DNA of 64,000 nt from Ficedula albicollis (Eukaryota > Chordata > Aves > Passeriformes > Muscicapidae). The stretch covers positions 62,001-126,000 of the forward strand of contig NW_004775938.1 of the NCBI RefSeq assembly GCF_000247815.1. Direction: 5' to 3'. The notes below the pieces were generated by a model, which worked only from the letters and a program-made list of their open reading frames with translations, was not told the DNA's origin and did no database searches. The position numbers and the translations under genes were made by a program. Positions 47,101-58,424 of this stretch are shown in pieces; within the stretch, counting starts at the first letter, position 1, and the number at the start of each line of letters is the position of its first letter.

Positions 47101-47948
47101 ACTGAATGAACTGAGGTCATCTGCTCTGCCTTTGTCTGCTCTTGAGTAAATCACATCTTTCTTTTATAGAACGCTGTGGAAGCTGCTTCCCTTGGTTTTG
47201 AAGGTATTTACCACTGATCCTTTCTAATTCATCCTAGAAGGTTGCTGAACTGTAGCTTTCTAAACTCTAGTTTTCACTGCTGAGAAGAGACAGGGCAAGC
47301 TTTCCTAGAAATCTGGGAGAATTGAGGCAAAATGCTTCTGACAGTCCAAGCTTCCTTCCAGCACGCCTTTGTTGAAATTAATGAACAGCTTTTGGGGACA
47401 TGGAAGAGGAAAGAGAGGAAGGAAAGGGACATTTTACTATTTTTTTAGCTGTCAGAATGATGAGTTCTGTATACTGCGATGAATATCCAAAAAAAAATAC
47501 GTACCATAAAATGAACATAACACCTTCAAAACATTTACATTCACGAGCCAATTGTCTAATAATTATTTCCTTCAGTTAATGAGATATACCTCAGAGTGGG
47601 GTATGTTTTTCTACATATTAGCTAGTATTTATCCATCAATTTCAGTCCATTGATTTCAGAGGGATAGAAATATGAATTATTTCTAAATATATTTAGAAAT
47701 ATATATTTTAGGTAAAAGTCAAGAAAACGGAAAGGAATAGCGAGCTAAAAGCTAAGAAAAGTCCCCATACCCTATATTAAAAAGCTGCTGTGAAGGCAAG
47801 ATGGGGAAACTCCCTAAAAATGTTTGATTCTATTTCTCCATGCTATAATCCCACCTTTTGCATTACAAATTCCAAATGCATGTAATTTTGATACTTTGAA
47901 ATTTGTTGGTTTTTTATGCTTGGTTTTTTAGAAAAAAAAAAGATTGCT
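44103..47948. other. Unique AT-rich sequence
   Basis: About 3.8 kb without recognised elements. A perfect 24-bp palindrome (TATTTCTAAATA and its complement) lies at 47678-47701. Confidence 0.4.
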
Positions 47949-47980
47949 TTATTTTATTTTATTTATTTTATTTTATTTTG
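47949..47980. repeat. (ATTTT)n / (ATTT)n microsatellite
   Basis: Six or so ATTTT units with one ATTT variant. Confidence 0.88.
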
Positions 47981-49950
47981 AAGAATAATCAGAAAGGCAC
48001 TGATTATAGAAAAGAAGCTTGATTAAAAAGAAAACACTAAAATGAACACTTTGTGTATTTGCAGACTGATTTGGGTTTTATTACTCCACTTAAAATGTAA
48101 TCAGAGTATTTAGAGTTAGTGGCTTCAAACATAATGGCAAAATTGAGGAATTTCAAAGTTAAAGATAGAAATTTACACGTTCTGCAGTGCCTAGCCAAGT
48201 CTGCATGTGGCCTTATCTGATTCAGAGAAATGTCCTGTTCATGCCTTGTACTAAATCACCCTGCTCATGTCGTTTTAAGTATGTTGAAGGGGAGGGGAGG
48301 GTATTATTTTTTGCTTACCAGCCTATGATTCCTCGTTTGGCTTGTAAGGAAGTGCCAGTCAGTGCTGGAACTAGTAGCACTGACTTTCATGTCTGTTCCT
48401 CTCCCAGTTAGAACAACAGGGAGAGGGACAATTAAGGACAGCAGCCAGGCTGGGACATGTAAATTAGCCTCCCTGTAGGTCCCCCTGTTATCTCTGCCAC
48501 TTACAGTAGGTATAGGCTGCACAGCTGCCTACCATCAGCTTTAATCAAAGTTCATCATGTCCAGAGACAGCACCCTCCAGAATGGAGGGCAAAATTTGCC
48601 TGCTGCCAGCACCCTTTGTTTCTTCCATCTGGGTAGGGCAGGATTACCTAGGATTAGCCAGCAATTATGTCCTCTGAACTGATCAGTTCAGTCAAATTAC
48701 TGTGCAAAGTAAATTGATCTTCCCAGACAAATGGATCTGCCAGCAGGGAGGTACCTGAGAAAGCAGCATGCCTGTGTAAACAACGCTGCACTTTGCCACA
48801 CTGTGGAGTGTGCCAGCACCACATGGTGCCACTGTGAATTCAACTGACAGATTAACTCACCTCAGCATTGGGGATCCCCTGCTTCCAGCTGCGACAATGA
48901 TTGATGGGCTGACTGCTGCTTCAGTCTTGGAAGTTATTTTGTCCATTTAACAGAGTCAAGAAGAAAATTGCCCCCTTTATAAATGCTAATCTCACTGCTG
49001 CTTCAAAGTCCAACCATAGCAATTTATTCCAGGCAAAGTCTTAAAATTGGTATAGCACACACCAAACGCATTAGAAATTTCTTCTGGAGGCTCAATCACT
49101 TATTAAGGGTCTCCCTTTCCATATGTTCATCATGCTCCACTTCACCCATTAATTACAGTACAACACTTTCCTCTAATTGCGGGAAGGTGTGTTGTATCCA
49201 CTATTTGTATTAACTCCTGCACCTCCTGAGATGCACTTCAGGGTCAGACAGAAAGCAGGCAGACAGGCCCAGATTCTTAGAGAATGGCTCTTACTTTAGG
49301 CATGTTCCTTTTATTCCCACTGGCAATGTTTCTTAAGGGAATGCCCCACGAAAAACACATTTCTTTAGTGTACTGGTTTGGCAAATCTGGTGTCACAAGG
49401 CACTGCACCTACACTAGTAATGAGGTCATGGTTTCCCTACTGCTGCTGAATAGGATCTCACTACCAGCAATTTCTTAACATCCTTCCTAGTGGGAAGATA
49501 TCAATAAATCTTAAAATGGGCTATCTGCCATGGATCAGAGAATTCAGTCTGTTCAAACTGCTCTGTGTTGACTCAGACCATGATTATTTTTTTACCTTGT
49601 CTGATTGTTTACTGATTATTTAATGCCTAGCACATTGCTACTGCACCACCTCTCGTATCAGCAATGCAGTATGAAGATGTAAAAGAAGCCAGGAAATAAA
49701 ACCAAGCTAAGTCAGAGGCATATAAAAAATTTACTCATTTTTCTTGGTGAAAACATTAAAATGCACTCTTGTTTCTCTGCACTGGGCAACAGTGAGCAAC
49801 AATAACCTTAGTAAGTAATTTATCTTTATGCATATAATGGCGTAAGTGTAACTAGAGATAGATAAATAAAGGGCCAAGTTCTAAAGCAAGTTTCACTACT
49901 AGCGTACTTATTTTTACATGATATTTGTCGGTAACTATGAGTTCATTTAT
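47981..49950. other. Unique sequence
   Basis: No recognised repeat or supported gene. Confidence 0.4.
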
Positions 49951-49969
49951 TTTTTTTTTTTTTTTTTTT
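49951..49969. repeat. Poly-T run
   Basis: Nineteen consecutive T's. Confidence 0.95.
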
Positions 49970-50757
49970 GCAACACAAACAGCTTCTAAAGCCCCAATAA
50001 AGTGACTACACTTTTAGGAAACGAAGAAAACTGTAAAGCAAATAAGAACAATTACAAGCTCCAGATACTTGCCTTAATCACTCTTTTATTGCTTAAAATA
50101 TGAACACAGCTATTTTGTGTTGACTTAAAATTATAATTTCAATAAGGAAATATGTAAAGATGATTTATTTTGAGATAAAAAGAAGCTGGTTCTCCTAGTA
50201 TCTCCTGTGCAAACAAAGCAAACCTTGTTTGAAGCTAGGAGAAAATATTAATTCAAAGATTTAATATTTTTCCTTGGTTTTGTCGGAACTTAATTCCAAT
50301 TAAGATTTTTCTGCCAGTACTAAGTGAAAAATAATGAAATATTCTTGTCTTTTAAAAGGAACACTAAGGGAAGTACTAATATCTCATTTCCCATCATATT
50401 CCATCATTTTAAATGATGATATCAGACATTAAAAGCAAAGTTAAGACAGATGCTAGCACATATGTGTGCTGTCTGCAAGCAAGTTCCAGTTTTGGGTTTA
50501 CAAACAACAAAAATTCACTGAGCAGACATACTTGCCAAAGTTGTGGTAGCTCTAAGAGATTTAATCCATTTGTACTTTAGAAATTCTGTGGTGTCAGAAC
50601 CCATTTCAGAACATGCTAGGGATGGCATTCTCCTTGGCATAATCTTTACCTTGAGATGCAGCAGCAACACTGTCAGGGGAGGCTTGCATGAACTCCAGAC
50701 ACCACAGTGATTTGGGATGTCAGACAATTTGTCCTAACCTGTGCACCTGTCTACTAC

Positions 50758-50760
<3 letters not shown>

Positions 50761-50796
<36 letters not shown>

Positions 50797-50800
50797 AAAA
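50761..50800. repeat. (CAA)n microsatellite, 12 copies
   Basis: Twelve perfect CAA units ending in a short A run. Confidence 0.97.
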
Positions 50801-51299
50801 GAATCCACACATCTTTAATTTATGCAGCCTCAACAAAATGCCACATTAACAGTAATATTTATCTACACTTGTACGTATAACCACGGTTAAACAGAGATCT
50901 GCCCCATCCCAGTTGTTTGTAGTTGTTTGTACCCATCCTGTAACAGCTCACCTTGATGTCCTCTGGGCAGTGGAGGTTTTTACAGAACATCTACCTGTTG
51001 AAACATCCCTTGCTGGCATTACCAGAATAAAAGAATTTGATTTCAGAAAGTTTCTTCTAGTTTAATGCACAGTCTTGGAAATAATTGTGAAAGGTAATGA
51101 AATTATTTCCCATTTCTCTGAACAGTTTGCAGGGTTTTCTTCACCAAACCAAATAATCTACTAAGTCAACATAGCACTGAACTTCTATTTTTAACACTCA
51201 AGTCCTTGTAAACACTATGTGGTGTCAGGTACAAACAAACAGTGTTAAAAAACCTAAAACAACACAATTTTTCAAAGTGTGTTATAAACCTAAAACAAC

Positions 51300-51358
51300 A
51301 ACCAAAAAAAAAACCCCAAAGAAATAAACAAAATCTGAAAAAAAAAAAACAATTTAAA
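51300..51358. repeat. A-rich low-complexity tract
   Basis: Several A runs separated by CCCC, G and TCTG interruptions. Confidence 0.75.
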
Positions 51359-51489
51359 AACCGCATTTTGCCTGGACTAGTGACAGAACAAGAATAGTCC
51401 CTCACTTGAGAAGCAGGTACTTAAAGATAGCTTACAAATGGAGAGGGGAAATGAGGAGCTCCTTTAATGTATTTCTATGTATCTGCACA

Positions 51490-51590
51490 CATGTGCACAT
51501 ATATATGTTTACATATGTGTATCTATATATTTGAATATGTGTATATTTATCTCTATATCCACATATACATATCTATATATAAATAATGTT
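51490..51590. repeat. TA-rich low-complexity tract
   Basis: Imperfect TATG, TATC and TATA units, similar to 756-890. Confidence 0.8.
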
Positions 51591-54500
51591 ATGACTTAAC
51601 ATCTTGTGTTTGATAGGGGAGCACATAGCATAGTTTTTGGGTTTTTTTGAGCACTGAAGCTTGAAAATGCTGCATTTTCTCTGAAGTTTAATCATATTTC
51701 AAGGGATCAAGGATTTTTACTTGTAAAAAACCCAACCAACACGTATCTCTAGGCTGACATTTTGAAAAATACGCCGTGTGCATCCATTATTTTTGGGATG
51801 GGCCAACATTTTCAACCACAAAGAAATCATTATTTAAATTGGGAACTGACAGATCCATGCAGTCCTGCAAGTATCAATGTTATCATGTAGAAATGTAAAT
51901 AAGTTATCTGTGTCAGGTAGAGGTTTGGCCAATCACTCAGTGCACATCCTCTTTCATCAAATAATAGCTTTGTTGTGTTTAGGTGCTTTATTTTTAGATG
52001 GCCGTGTTGGTCAAACTACAACCCTTACTGCATTTAATAAGGAACACAACATCCTTCTGTTCTCAACTTAGGCATCTCAAAAGCATTCTTAAAATATAAA
52101 ATCTCCAGTCAACTGAGCAGAACAATGTGATAATAGTGCTATTTTTCTTCCTAACACAAGATCAAAACTTCACTCAAGGTGGCATACATCTTGGATGTTC
52201 AGCTTCAAAAATGCAGGTCCATTGAACCCAGGCATCTTTTGTTGGTGGATTTTATAGTGTAAAATTGCCTTTAAAGGAATCATCCAGTTACATGGCAGTA
52301 TTCAATCACTGTCCTAAGTTCATGTAATATTCAGTGCTTTGTTAAAGTGAGGGGATTTTCCCCTGATGTACTGTCATTTATTTTAATATAGAAAATGAGC
52401 ATGGAGCCAAGGCTCATATCTGCGGAGATAACAGAAATACCAAAGAATTGTCAACCCAGCCTTCTTTAGCCTAGCATTAAATTTGCAGGGAGGAAGTAAT
52501 ATTTGCTTTCTTTCCACTCCTTAAATTTTAACTGTCCTGCATAGATCTAGGAGAGGCTCTAATTTCAGGTTATTAGCAGTCACTGGGCAATTTCCTCCTG
52601 CTCTCCTCCCCTTCCCCAGCTTCATAAAAACGTATTTATCTCTCAGAGTGCAAAAGTCCAAACCAATACTTACCACCAATGCCTGAAAAGGCTCTTAGTG
52701 TGGATGTGGGCTGTGTTTGTCTGGGAGGACATGAAATGCCCAAATATTCACTGACCAATTTTCAGGTAAGATAATAATGTCTCCTCACAAACTGCAAGAA
52801 CTGCAGTCATTGAGTTGCTGTGTCCCAGGAGGGATGCAAGCAGACCTAAATCTGGATCCTTTCTCTTATCTAAGAAATTCTCACCACCCTAGGCGACAGA
52901 AGAATTACCCAAACTATCTCTCTGAAGATTCTATGAGTACAGGAAAAAATTCTTGAGCAGCCATTGAAAGTGAGAACTGTTTTAAATCACCAAAAGAGCC
53001 AAGTAGAAAAAAAAAGCAACCATGATGGAGGAACTGGCCATGTTTCCTACGGCAAAAGTCCCAACTGGCGAAATGTAAAACTTTTCACTTGAGCTAGTGC
53101 AAGAGCATTTTGAGGGCAATCATCTGAAGAAATAAAGCATTTTTAATTGGGGTAACAGAAGGGGCAATTCTCACTGTGCTAATTGGAAAAGCTGAATTGG
53201 TTAAGAGCTTCCTTTCATGCTTTAGTTCATTTAAACATGGCACTTCTGTGGCTCCTCTGCATCACACACAGATGTCATGCTTTTGTTAAAGTGACAACTG
53301 CTTACTTGTCAGCCTGAATAACTCCAGATAACATGAAGAAACTGCTTACATTATGCATAGTGGAAGTTTCATTGATTTTATCCCTTCGTTTTTTCCCTTT
53401 AACTGAGAGTCTTAATACTCCTTTCATTTACAGGAACGCCCTGGGCACAGAAAAGCTGCCTCAGGCACATTGCCTTTCTTTCCCTGGTGTGCATCCCCCT
53501 GTGAAAGCTCCTGTGACTCTTCAGGGGGTGCCTGAAAAACAGGAGACAGAAGCAGGAGATGGGCAGGAAGGAATGACAGAAGCCTGTGTACATATTAAAG
53601 TGCTACTCATTAAAGTGAGTCCTCAGGGAATATGGCTCCTGCACACACGAAAAGCATTAATGACCATCACCTCAGCCTTGCCCTGGACCTTGTGGCTGAT
53701 GTGTGTGGGTACAATTATGTTGAACTCTGGATTTCATAGAGTGACAAGAATGGAGCCCCTGCATGGGCTTTCTTCTCACTCTCAGGATGAGAGAACCTGA
53801 ATCAGGGTAGGAAAAGGAGGCTGAGTTCTCAAAATGATACCCTGTGATCTTGCACATCTTCTTGCTGGTCATCGCTTAAATGGATGGGGTGATGCACACA
53901 GTCTAGACCATTTCATGTGGCCAGGTTGCAGGAGCAGGCTAAAGGTTGCTTTTACCACCACTGTTGAAATAGACAATTTTGCACTTGGAGATTAACAACC
54001 CTTGGAGGTTTTGGCCATGTTTATCCAAATTCCTGCTCATTAACTCAGTGGGAAGATTTACAGTGAGACATTGTCAGGTCTGCCATGGCCTCAGAAAAAT
54101 GCTTAAGGAAAAGTTCCTCAATGAAGGGCACACAATCTTTCTGGAGAGTGTGCAGTTGTCTATGTAATTGCTTTGATTCATATAAAAAAAATGAGAGAGT
54201 CCCACTTTCATGCCTGTTCCTCTCTTGCATTTTTCCCTTTTCCCACTGAACTTGTTCCAGCTACTGCCACCATCAAAGCATGCATTTTCACAACCTGAAC
54301 ATGAAACCTCCTGTCTCCTGCCACTCTTCCTTTGACAGATAAGTAGGAAAGAGTGGTTAGCCACAGATGGGGAATGAGAGGGTGTTGCCATCTCACCCAT
54401 CCTCTGAGCTGTCAAGACATGGAAACATGACCCATCTTAAACTTTTGTGCAAACTTTGAGCTCCCATTATCAGATGCATGTTTCAGGACTAATGTGCAAA

Positions 54501-54909
54501 CAATTTAAGTTAAAAGACCATTCAGGATAGTCCTTGTATGCAACTTCTGGATAAATCTGGCATGAAAAGAGGTTGACAATTTAATCTACCTTTGTGCTTT
54601 CTTTTGTTTTTAACCCAGTTTTAAATGCATTATGGACATTTCTCTTGCAGAATAGCTAAACATTTCCAGTTTCCTGTGACCCATCCATTCCCTCATCACT
54701 ATACCAATAAATGCCCATCATTTTATTAGGTGTTTCCCAGCCTATGCTACCAAAAGTAGCGATATTGATAAAAACTGAAGACTTTGAGTTAAAAGATTAG
54801 TGGAAACAAATCATAATGTGAGGTATCAATGGAATTTTGAACATAAATTTCATTTTACGCATAGGAACTGGAACTGCTTTAGTGGAGGAAGTCTAATTAT
54901 TTTAAATAG
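51591..54909. other. Unique sequence; one 155-codon open frame not supported
   Basis: The plus-strand frame 53333-53800 starts MKKLLTLCIVEVSLILSLRFF, which looks like a hydrophobic N-terminus. Minus-strand frames also lie open there, and the protein matches no family I recognise. I do not call it a gene. No repeats recognised in this stretch. Confidence 0.35.
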
Positions 54910-55604
54910 TGTCCTGGGGTGACTTTATGATCCTGAATTGTAACCCCATTCATCTGTTTAGCCCAGAAGTAAGTTTTGCAGCCTTAAGACTGGTTCTGAG
55001 AGTGAAGACAGAGAGAAGAAGAAGCAGTTTGTTTTCAGAAGCTGCATTCTTTCTCTCAGCTGAGTTGTCTGCAGCACAGACAGCGGGACAGAGCTCTCCT
55101 TTGGTTCTTAGTTAGGTTTTTTTAGGTATCTGTGGCTTTTCTTTTCCTTGGCACTGATGGGCCCTGCTCTGACTGAAAACCCAGAAGAACACCAGGAGCT
55201 CACCCCTGTGCCCCACCAGGGACCAGGACATGGCATTTTCCAGCACAGGAGGGATTGAGAGAGACTGAGCCAGCTGAGCTACAACCCACGAGAAGAACTT
55301 TCTGAATTTGCTGTCTCTTCAGAACAGCAAGAAGTTTCATTGTTTAATATTGCTCATTTTTATACTTATGAATACTTTTGCTTGTAAAATAAACAGGTTT
55401 TTTCCACTTTCCTCCAAAGAAAATCTTTTTCCAAACCAAGAAGAGGCAATGAATACTTTTGCTTGTAAAATAAACAGGTTTTTTCCACTTTCCTCCAAAG
55501 AAAATCTTTTTCCAAACCAAGAGGAGGCAGGGCCACTTGAATCTGCTTTCTAGAGGGACCCCTTTGAAATTTATCTCCCAAATTTTTTGCCTTAAACCAG
55601 GACA
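54910..55604 (+). mobile_element. ERVL-type LTR (695 bp) with internal duplication
   Basis: Starts TGTCCTGGGGTGACTTTATG and ends CTTAAACCAGGACA, with inverted ends TGTCCTGG/CCAGGACA. Same subfamily as 23047-23550 (shared AAATAAACA(A/G)GTTTTTTCCAC segment). An 81-bp segment around the poly(A) signal is duplicated in tandem. No matching 5-bp target-site duplication was seen (AATAG versus GAGTT). Confidence 0.87.
55368..55529. repeat. 81-bp tandem duplication inside the LTR
   Basis: The units 55368-55448 and 55449-55529 differ at only one base seen (CAAGAAGAGG versus CAAGAGGAGG). Each contains an AATAAA poly(A) signal (about 55,387 and 55,468). The length is a multiple of three, which makes a repeated open frame here, but this is not coding. 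Confidence 0.95.
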
Positions 55605-56960
55605 GAGTTAAGACCTAGCAGTCCACAGAGCACCAGGGCAATAGGTTCTTCACCACCACTGTGTCTGAGTGTTGGTCCAGCTCTTTAGGCTTGAAGACAG
55701 GACAAAGTAATTTTTCAAAATCACATGGAAACATGGACAAGCTTTGATCTTCTGTCTATATATAAGAAGAAAATACGATTTCAATTTCTATCTGAAACGT
55801 CAAAAACAGGCTTAATCTGACTCTGCACCCTGAATTTGTCTCTCTAGTGAAGAGGACTTTGCTGCCTCCAGAGACAGGAATGTTCTGTAGCTATCCTTGT
55901 GGACTTCCAAGGGTGAATCCAGGCTAGGAAGAGTATTAATTCTAAAGAAAAGTAATAGGAAAGTAAATACAAAAATAAACATAGACTTTCCTCTGAATTC
56001 TAATGTCTTTATCCTTGGGGATTTTAATTCCATTACAAATATTAGCAAAGATCAAGGACTTTTTATTTTAGGAGCAAGTCTAATTGGAAAGAAGTTAATT
56101 TGACAAAAGTGGAAATCAGCTAAAGAATTTAAAATTGATGTGAGGTATGCAGTGGAAGTGTCAGATCCTTTAGGATTCTTCCCACACTTGACTTGAACCT
56201 TCAAGCAACCTCTTGTATCTTTTTAACCCAAATCCACTCTTACCCCTTATCCTCCTAAGTCTTCCTAACCCTTCCTCTGCATTTTGCCTTTGATATTCTG
56301 CCTTTGCAGAATATCCTCTCCTCTTCCTAGCATGCTTTTTTGGAGGCACAAAATGCTGCCTGTTATCTATCTGGACCACCAAGAAAAGATGGAGAGCATC
56401 CTCCCCACTGTTTTGTTTAGCTGCCTCCTTCTGAAGTTCACTTTGTCTATTTTCACTGCTTTTGGCAGTAGGGAAGACTCAGACAGATGGCAAATACTGG
56501 CTTTTTAATAAGGAATATATGAGTGTGGCAAACCAAACCTCAACTCAGAGTCACTCAATGACATCCAAGGAGATGTTTAAGAAAATCCTCATCGATAAAA
56601 ATTAAAGGAGGATAGTTCACCCATTTTCTAGATTAAGATTTTTTTTTTACATGTGTTCTTCTTCATCAATTGTTGAATGGATGCATCCCAAATGAGAAAA
56701 GAAACAATAAAGACAATTTGGCCACACAGATGAAGTAGACAATGGGCAAGAGAGAGACACGAGATGAGACTAGTTTCAAATTTCTTTCTTACCTGGTTGT
56801 CTAAAGAGACAAATTTTAAGTTTTCACAGGTTAAGAGGCACATACTCATATCTGCATCTCTGCATCTGTGTGTCTTCCTTCCTAATATCATTTCAGTGAA
56901 ATTGCAAATTTCATTGTCTGAAGCTACTATATTCCTACAAGTTCTATAAGAAAAGTTTAT
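55605..56960. other. Unique sequence
   Basis: No recognised repeat or gene. Confidence 0.4.
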
Positions 56961-57533
56961 TGAGTTCTACTAGGCCAAGTACAAAGTCATGCCCTTGAGT
57001 CAATCCCAAGCACAAATTACACGCTGGGAGGAGAATGGATTAAGAGCAGCCCTAAGAAGGACTTGAGAGTGTTGGTGCATGAGAAGCCCAACATGTGAGG
57101 TCTCAGATTAGAAAGCCTCTGTACTTTGCTGTAGCCAAAGAAGTGTGACCAAAGCAGATTGAGAGAAGGGTTTCTGCCCTTCTACTGCTTTTTCATGAAA
57201 CCCCACTGGATCCATTCCTGGGGGCCCCAGAATAAGAAGGACATCACCTCACTGGATTGGGTCCAGAGCAGGTAATGAGGGCTGGAGCACCTCTCCAATG
57301 AGGAAAGGCTGACAGGAGCTGTTCTGTGTGGGGATGGGAAGGTTCTGGAGAGTATCTTTCTAACAGTGCTATAAGAGAGCTGGAGAGGGACTCTTGACAA
57401 GGGCATGGAGTGATAGGATAAAGGGGAATGTTTTCAAACTAAAAGAGTGCAGGGTTTAGGTGTTAGAAAAAAATTCCTCTCTGAGAGAGTGGTGAAGCAA
57501 TGGCACAGGTTGCCCAGAAAAGCTGTGGATGCC
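56961..57533 (+). mobile_element. CR1 LINE, upstream part (split by LTR)
   Basis: Matches the end of CR1 ORF2 and 3' UTR: CAATCCCAAGCACAAATTAC, GGCTGGAGCACCTCTCCAAT, GGGACTCTTGACAAGGGCAT and GCACAGGTTGCCCAG, then GCTGTGGATGCC at the break. The element continues at 58284. Confidence 0.92.
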
Positions 57534-57730
57534 TGTCTTGGCTTGCAAAGCAGGATGTAACCAAAAATATGTATTCTATTGCCATCTAGTAAAACCAGGT
57601 GAGGCAGTGCTCTTTATCTTTTCCACAACTCATCCTTCCTCCAGGGAGATATCTCCTGTTAATGGCCATTGAGTCCCACTGCATGACTGATAAAATTACA
57701 TCATCCCACTGGGAGATGCTCCACCCAGGG

Positions 57731-57759
57731 GGAGGAGCCAAGTTTTTCTTACCTAGATA

Positions 57760-57822
<63 letters not shown>

Positions 57823-57841
57823 AGGAGCCAAGTTTTTCTTA
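57731..57841. repeat. 21-bp direct repeat flanking a poly-C run
   Basis: GGAGGAGCCAAGTTTTTCTT plus A occurs at 57731-57751 and again at 57821-57841. Sister LTRs have it once. The two copies differ in what follows (CCTAGATAAA versus GATAAAA), as if two versions of the same place had been joined. Confidence 0.95.
57762..57820. repeat. 59-C homopolymer
   Basis: Fifty-nine consecutive C's, absent from sister LTRs at the same position. Likely a sequencing or gap-filling artefact: a dark-cycle poly-G run read on the other strand would look like this. Confidence 0.98.
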
Positions 57842-58283
57842 GATAAAATCTGAGATTTGGAACACCAAAGCAGCCTTTTCCACTGGATTCCAGAGGAAAA
57901 CCAGATCCTCCTACATCCTCACTGGACCTTTAGAGGAGAACTGAACCCTTCTACAGGAGCACTGCTTCCACTGAGCCACATCTGCCACTGCAGCCACCAT
58001 TTAATCAGAATGCTAACAACACCCTGACTAACAAGATGTCAGGTTGTATTCTAGGTCTGTCAGTGGTTTGGGTTTGTTTTGTTTTGTTTTTTTTTGTAAT
58101 ACTGTATTTCTATTTTAATATTTTTTAGTAAAGAACTGTTATTCCTAATTCTCATATCTTTGCCTGAGATCTCCTTAATTTCAAAATTATTATAACTTGG
58201 AGGGAGGAGGTTTACATTGTTCATTTCAAGAAAGGCTCCTGCCTTTCTTAACAAACACTTGCCTTTCAAACCAAGACAATGCT

Positions 58284-58424
58284 TCATCCCTGGAAGTGCT
58301 CAAGGCCAAGTTGGATGAGGTTTTAGGCAGCCTGGTCTAATGGAAAGTGTCCCTGTTTATGGCATGCAGGTCACAATGGGTGATCTTTAGGGTGTCTTCC
58401 AACCCAGACTGTCCTATGATTCTG
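58284..58424 (+). mobile_element. CR1 LINE, 3' terminus (split by LTR)
   Basis: Continues the CR1 from 57533: CATCCCTGGAAGTGCTCAAG, AAGTTGGATGAGGTTTTAGG, CAGCCTGGTCTAATGG and CTTCCAACCCAGACTGTCC, ending TATGATTCTG. Confidence 0.92.

Larger units (their letters stand above)
57534..58278 (+). mobile_element. ERVL-type solo LTR nested in CR1
   Basis: TGTCTTGGCTTGC to TTCAAACCAAGACA, with inverted ends TGTCTTGG/CCAAGACA. Flanking 5-mers ATGCC (57529-57533) and ATGCT (58279-58283) match at 4 of 5, and the CR1 sequence resumes directly after. This makes a textbook nested insertion. The LTR contains a 59-C run with a flanking duplication that adds about 80 bp; without it the length is about 665 bp. 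Confidence 0.93.

Noticed and set aside
53333..53800. 155-codon frame with a hydrophobic start
   Set aside because: No recognisable domain, rival minus-strand frames in the same place, and no splice or promoter context.
55308..55553. Open frame with a 27-residue internal repeat
   Set aside because: The repeat is the 81-bp duplication inside an LTR; divisibility by three keeps it open by chance.
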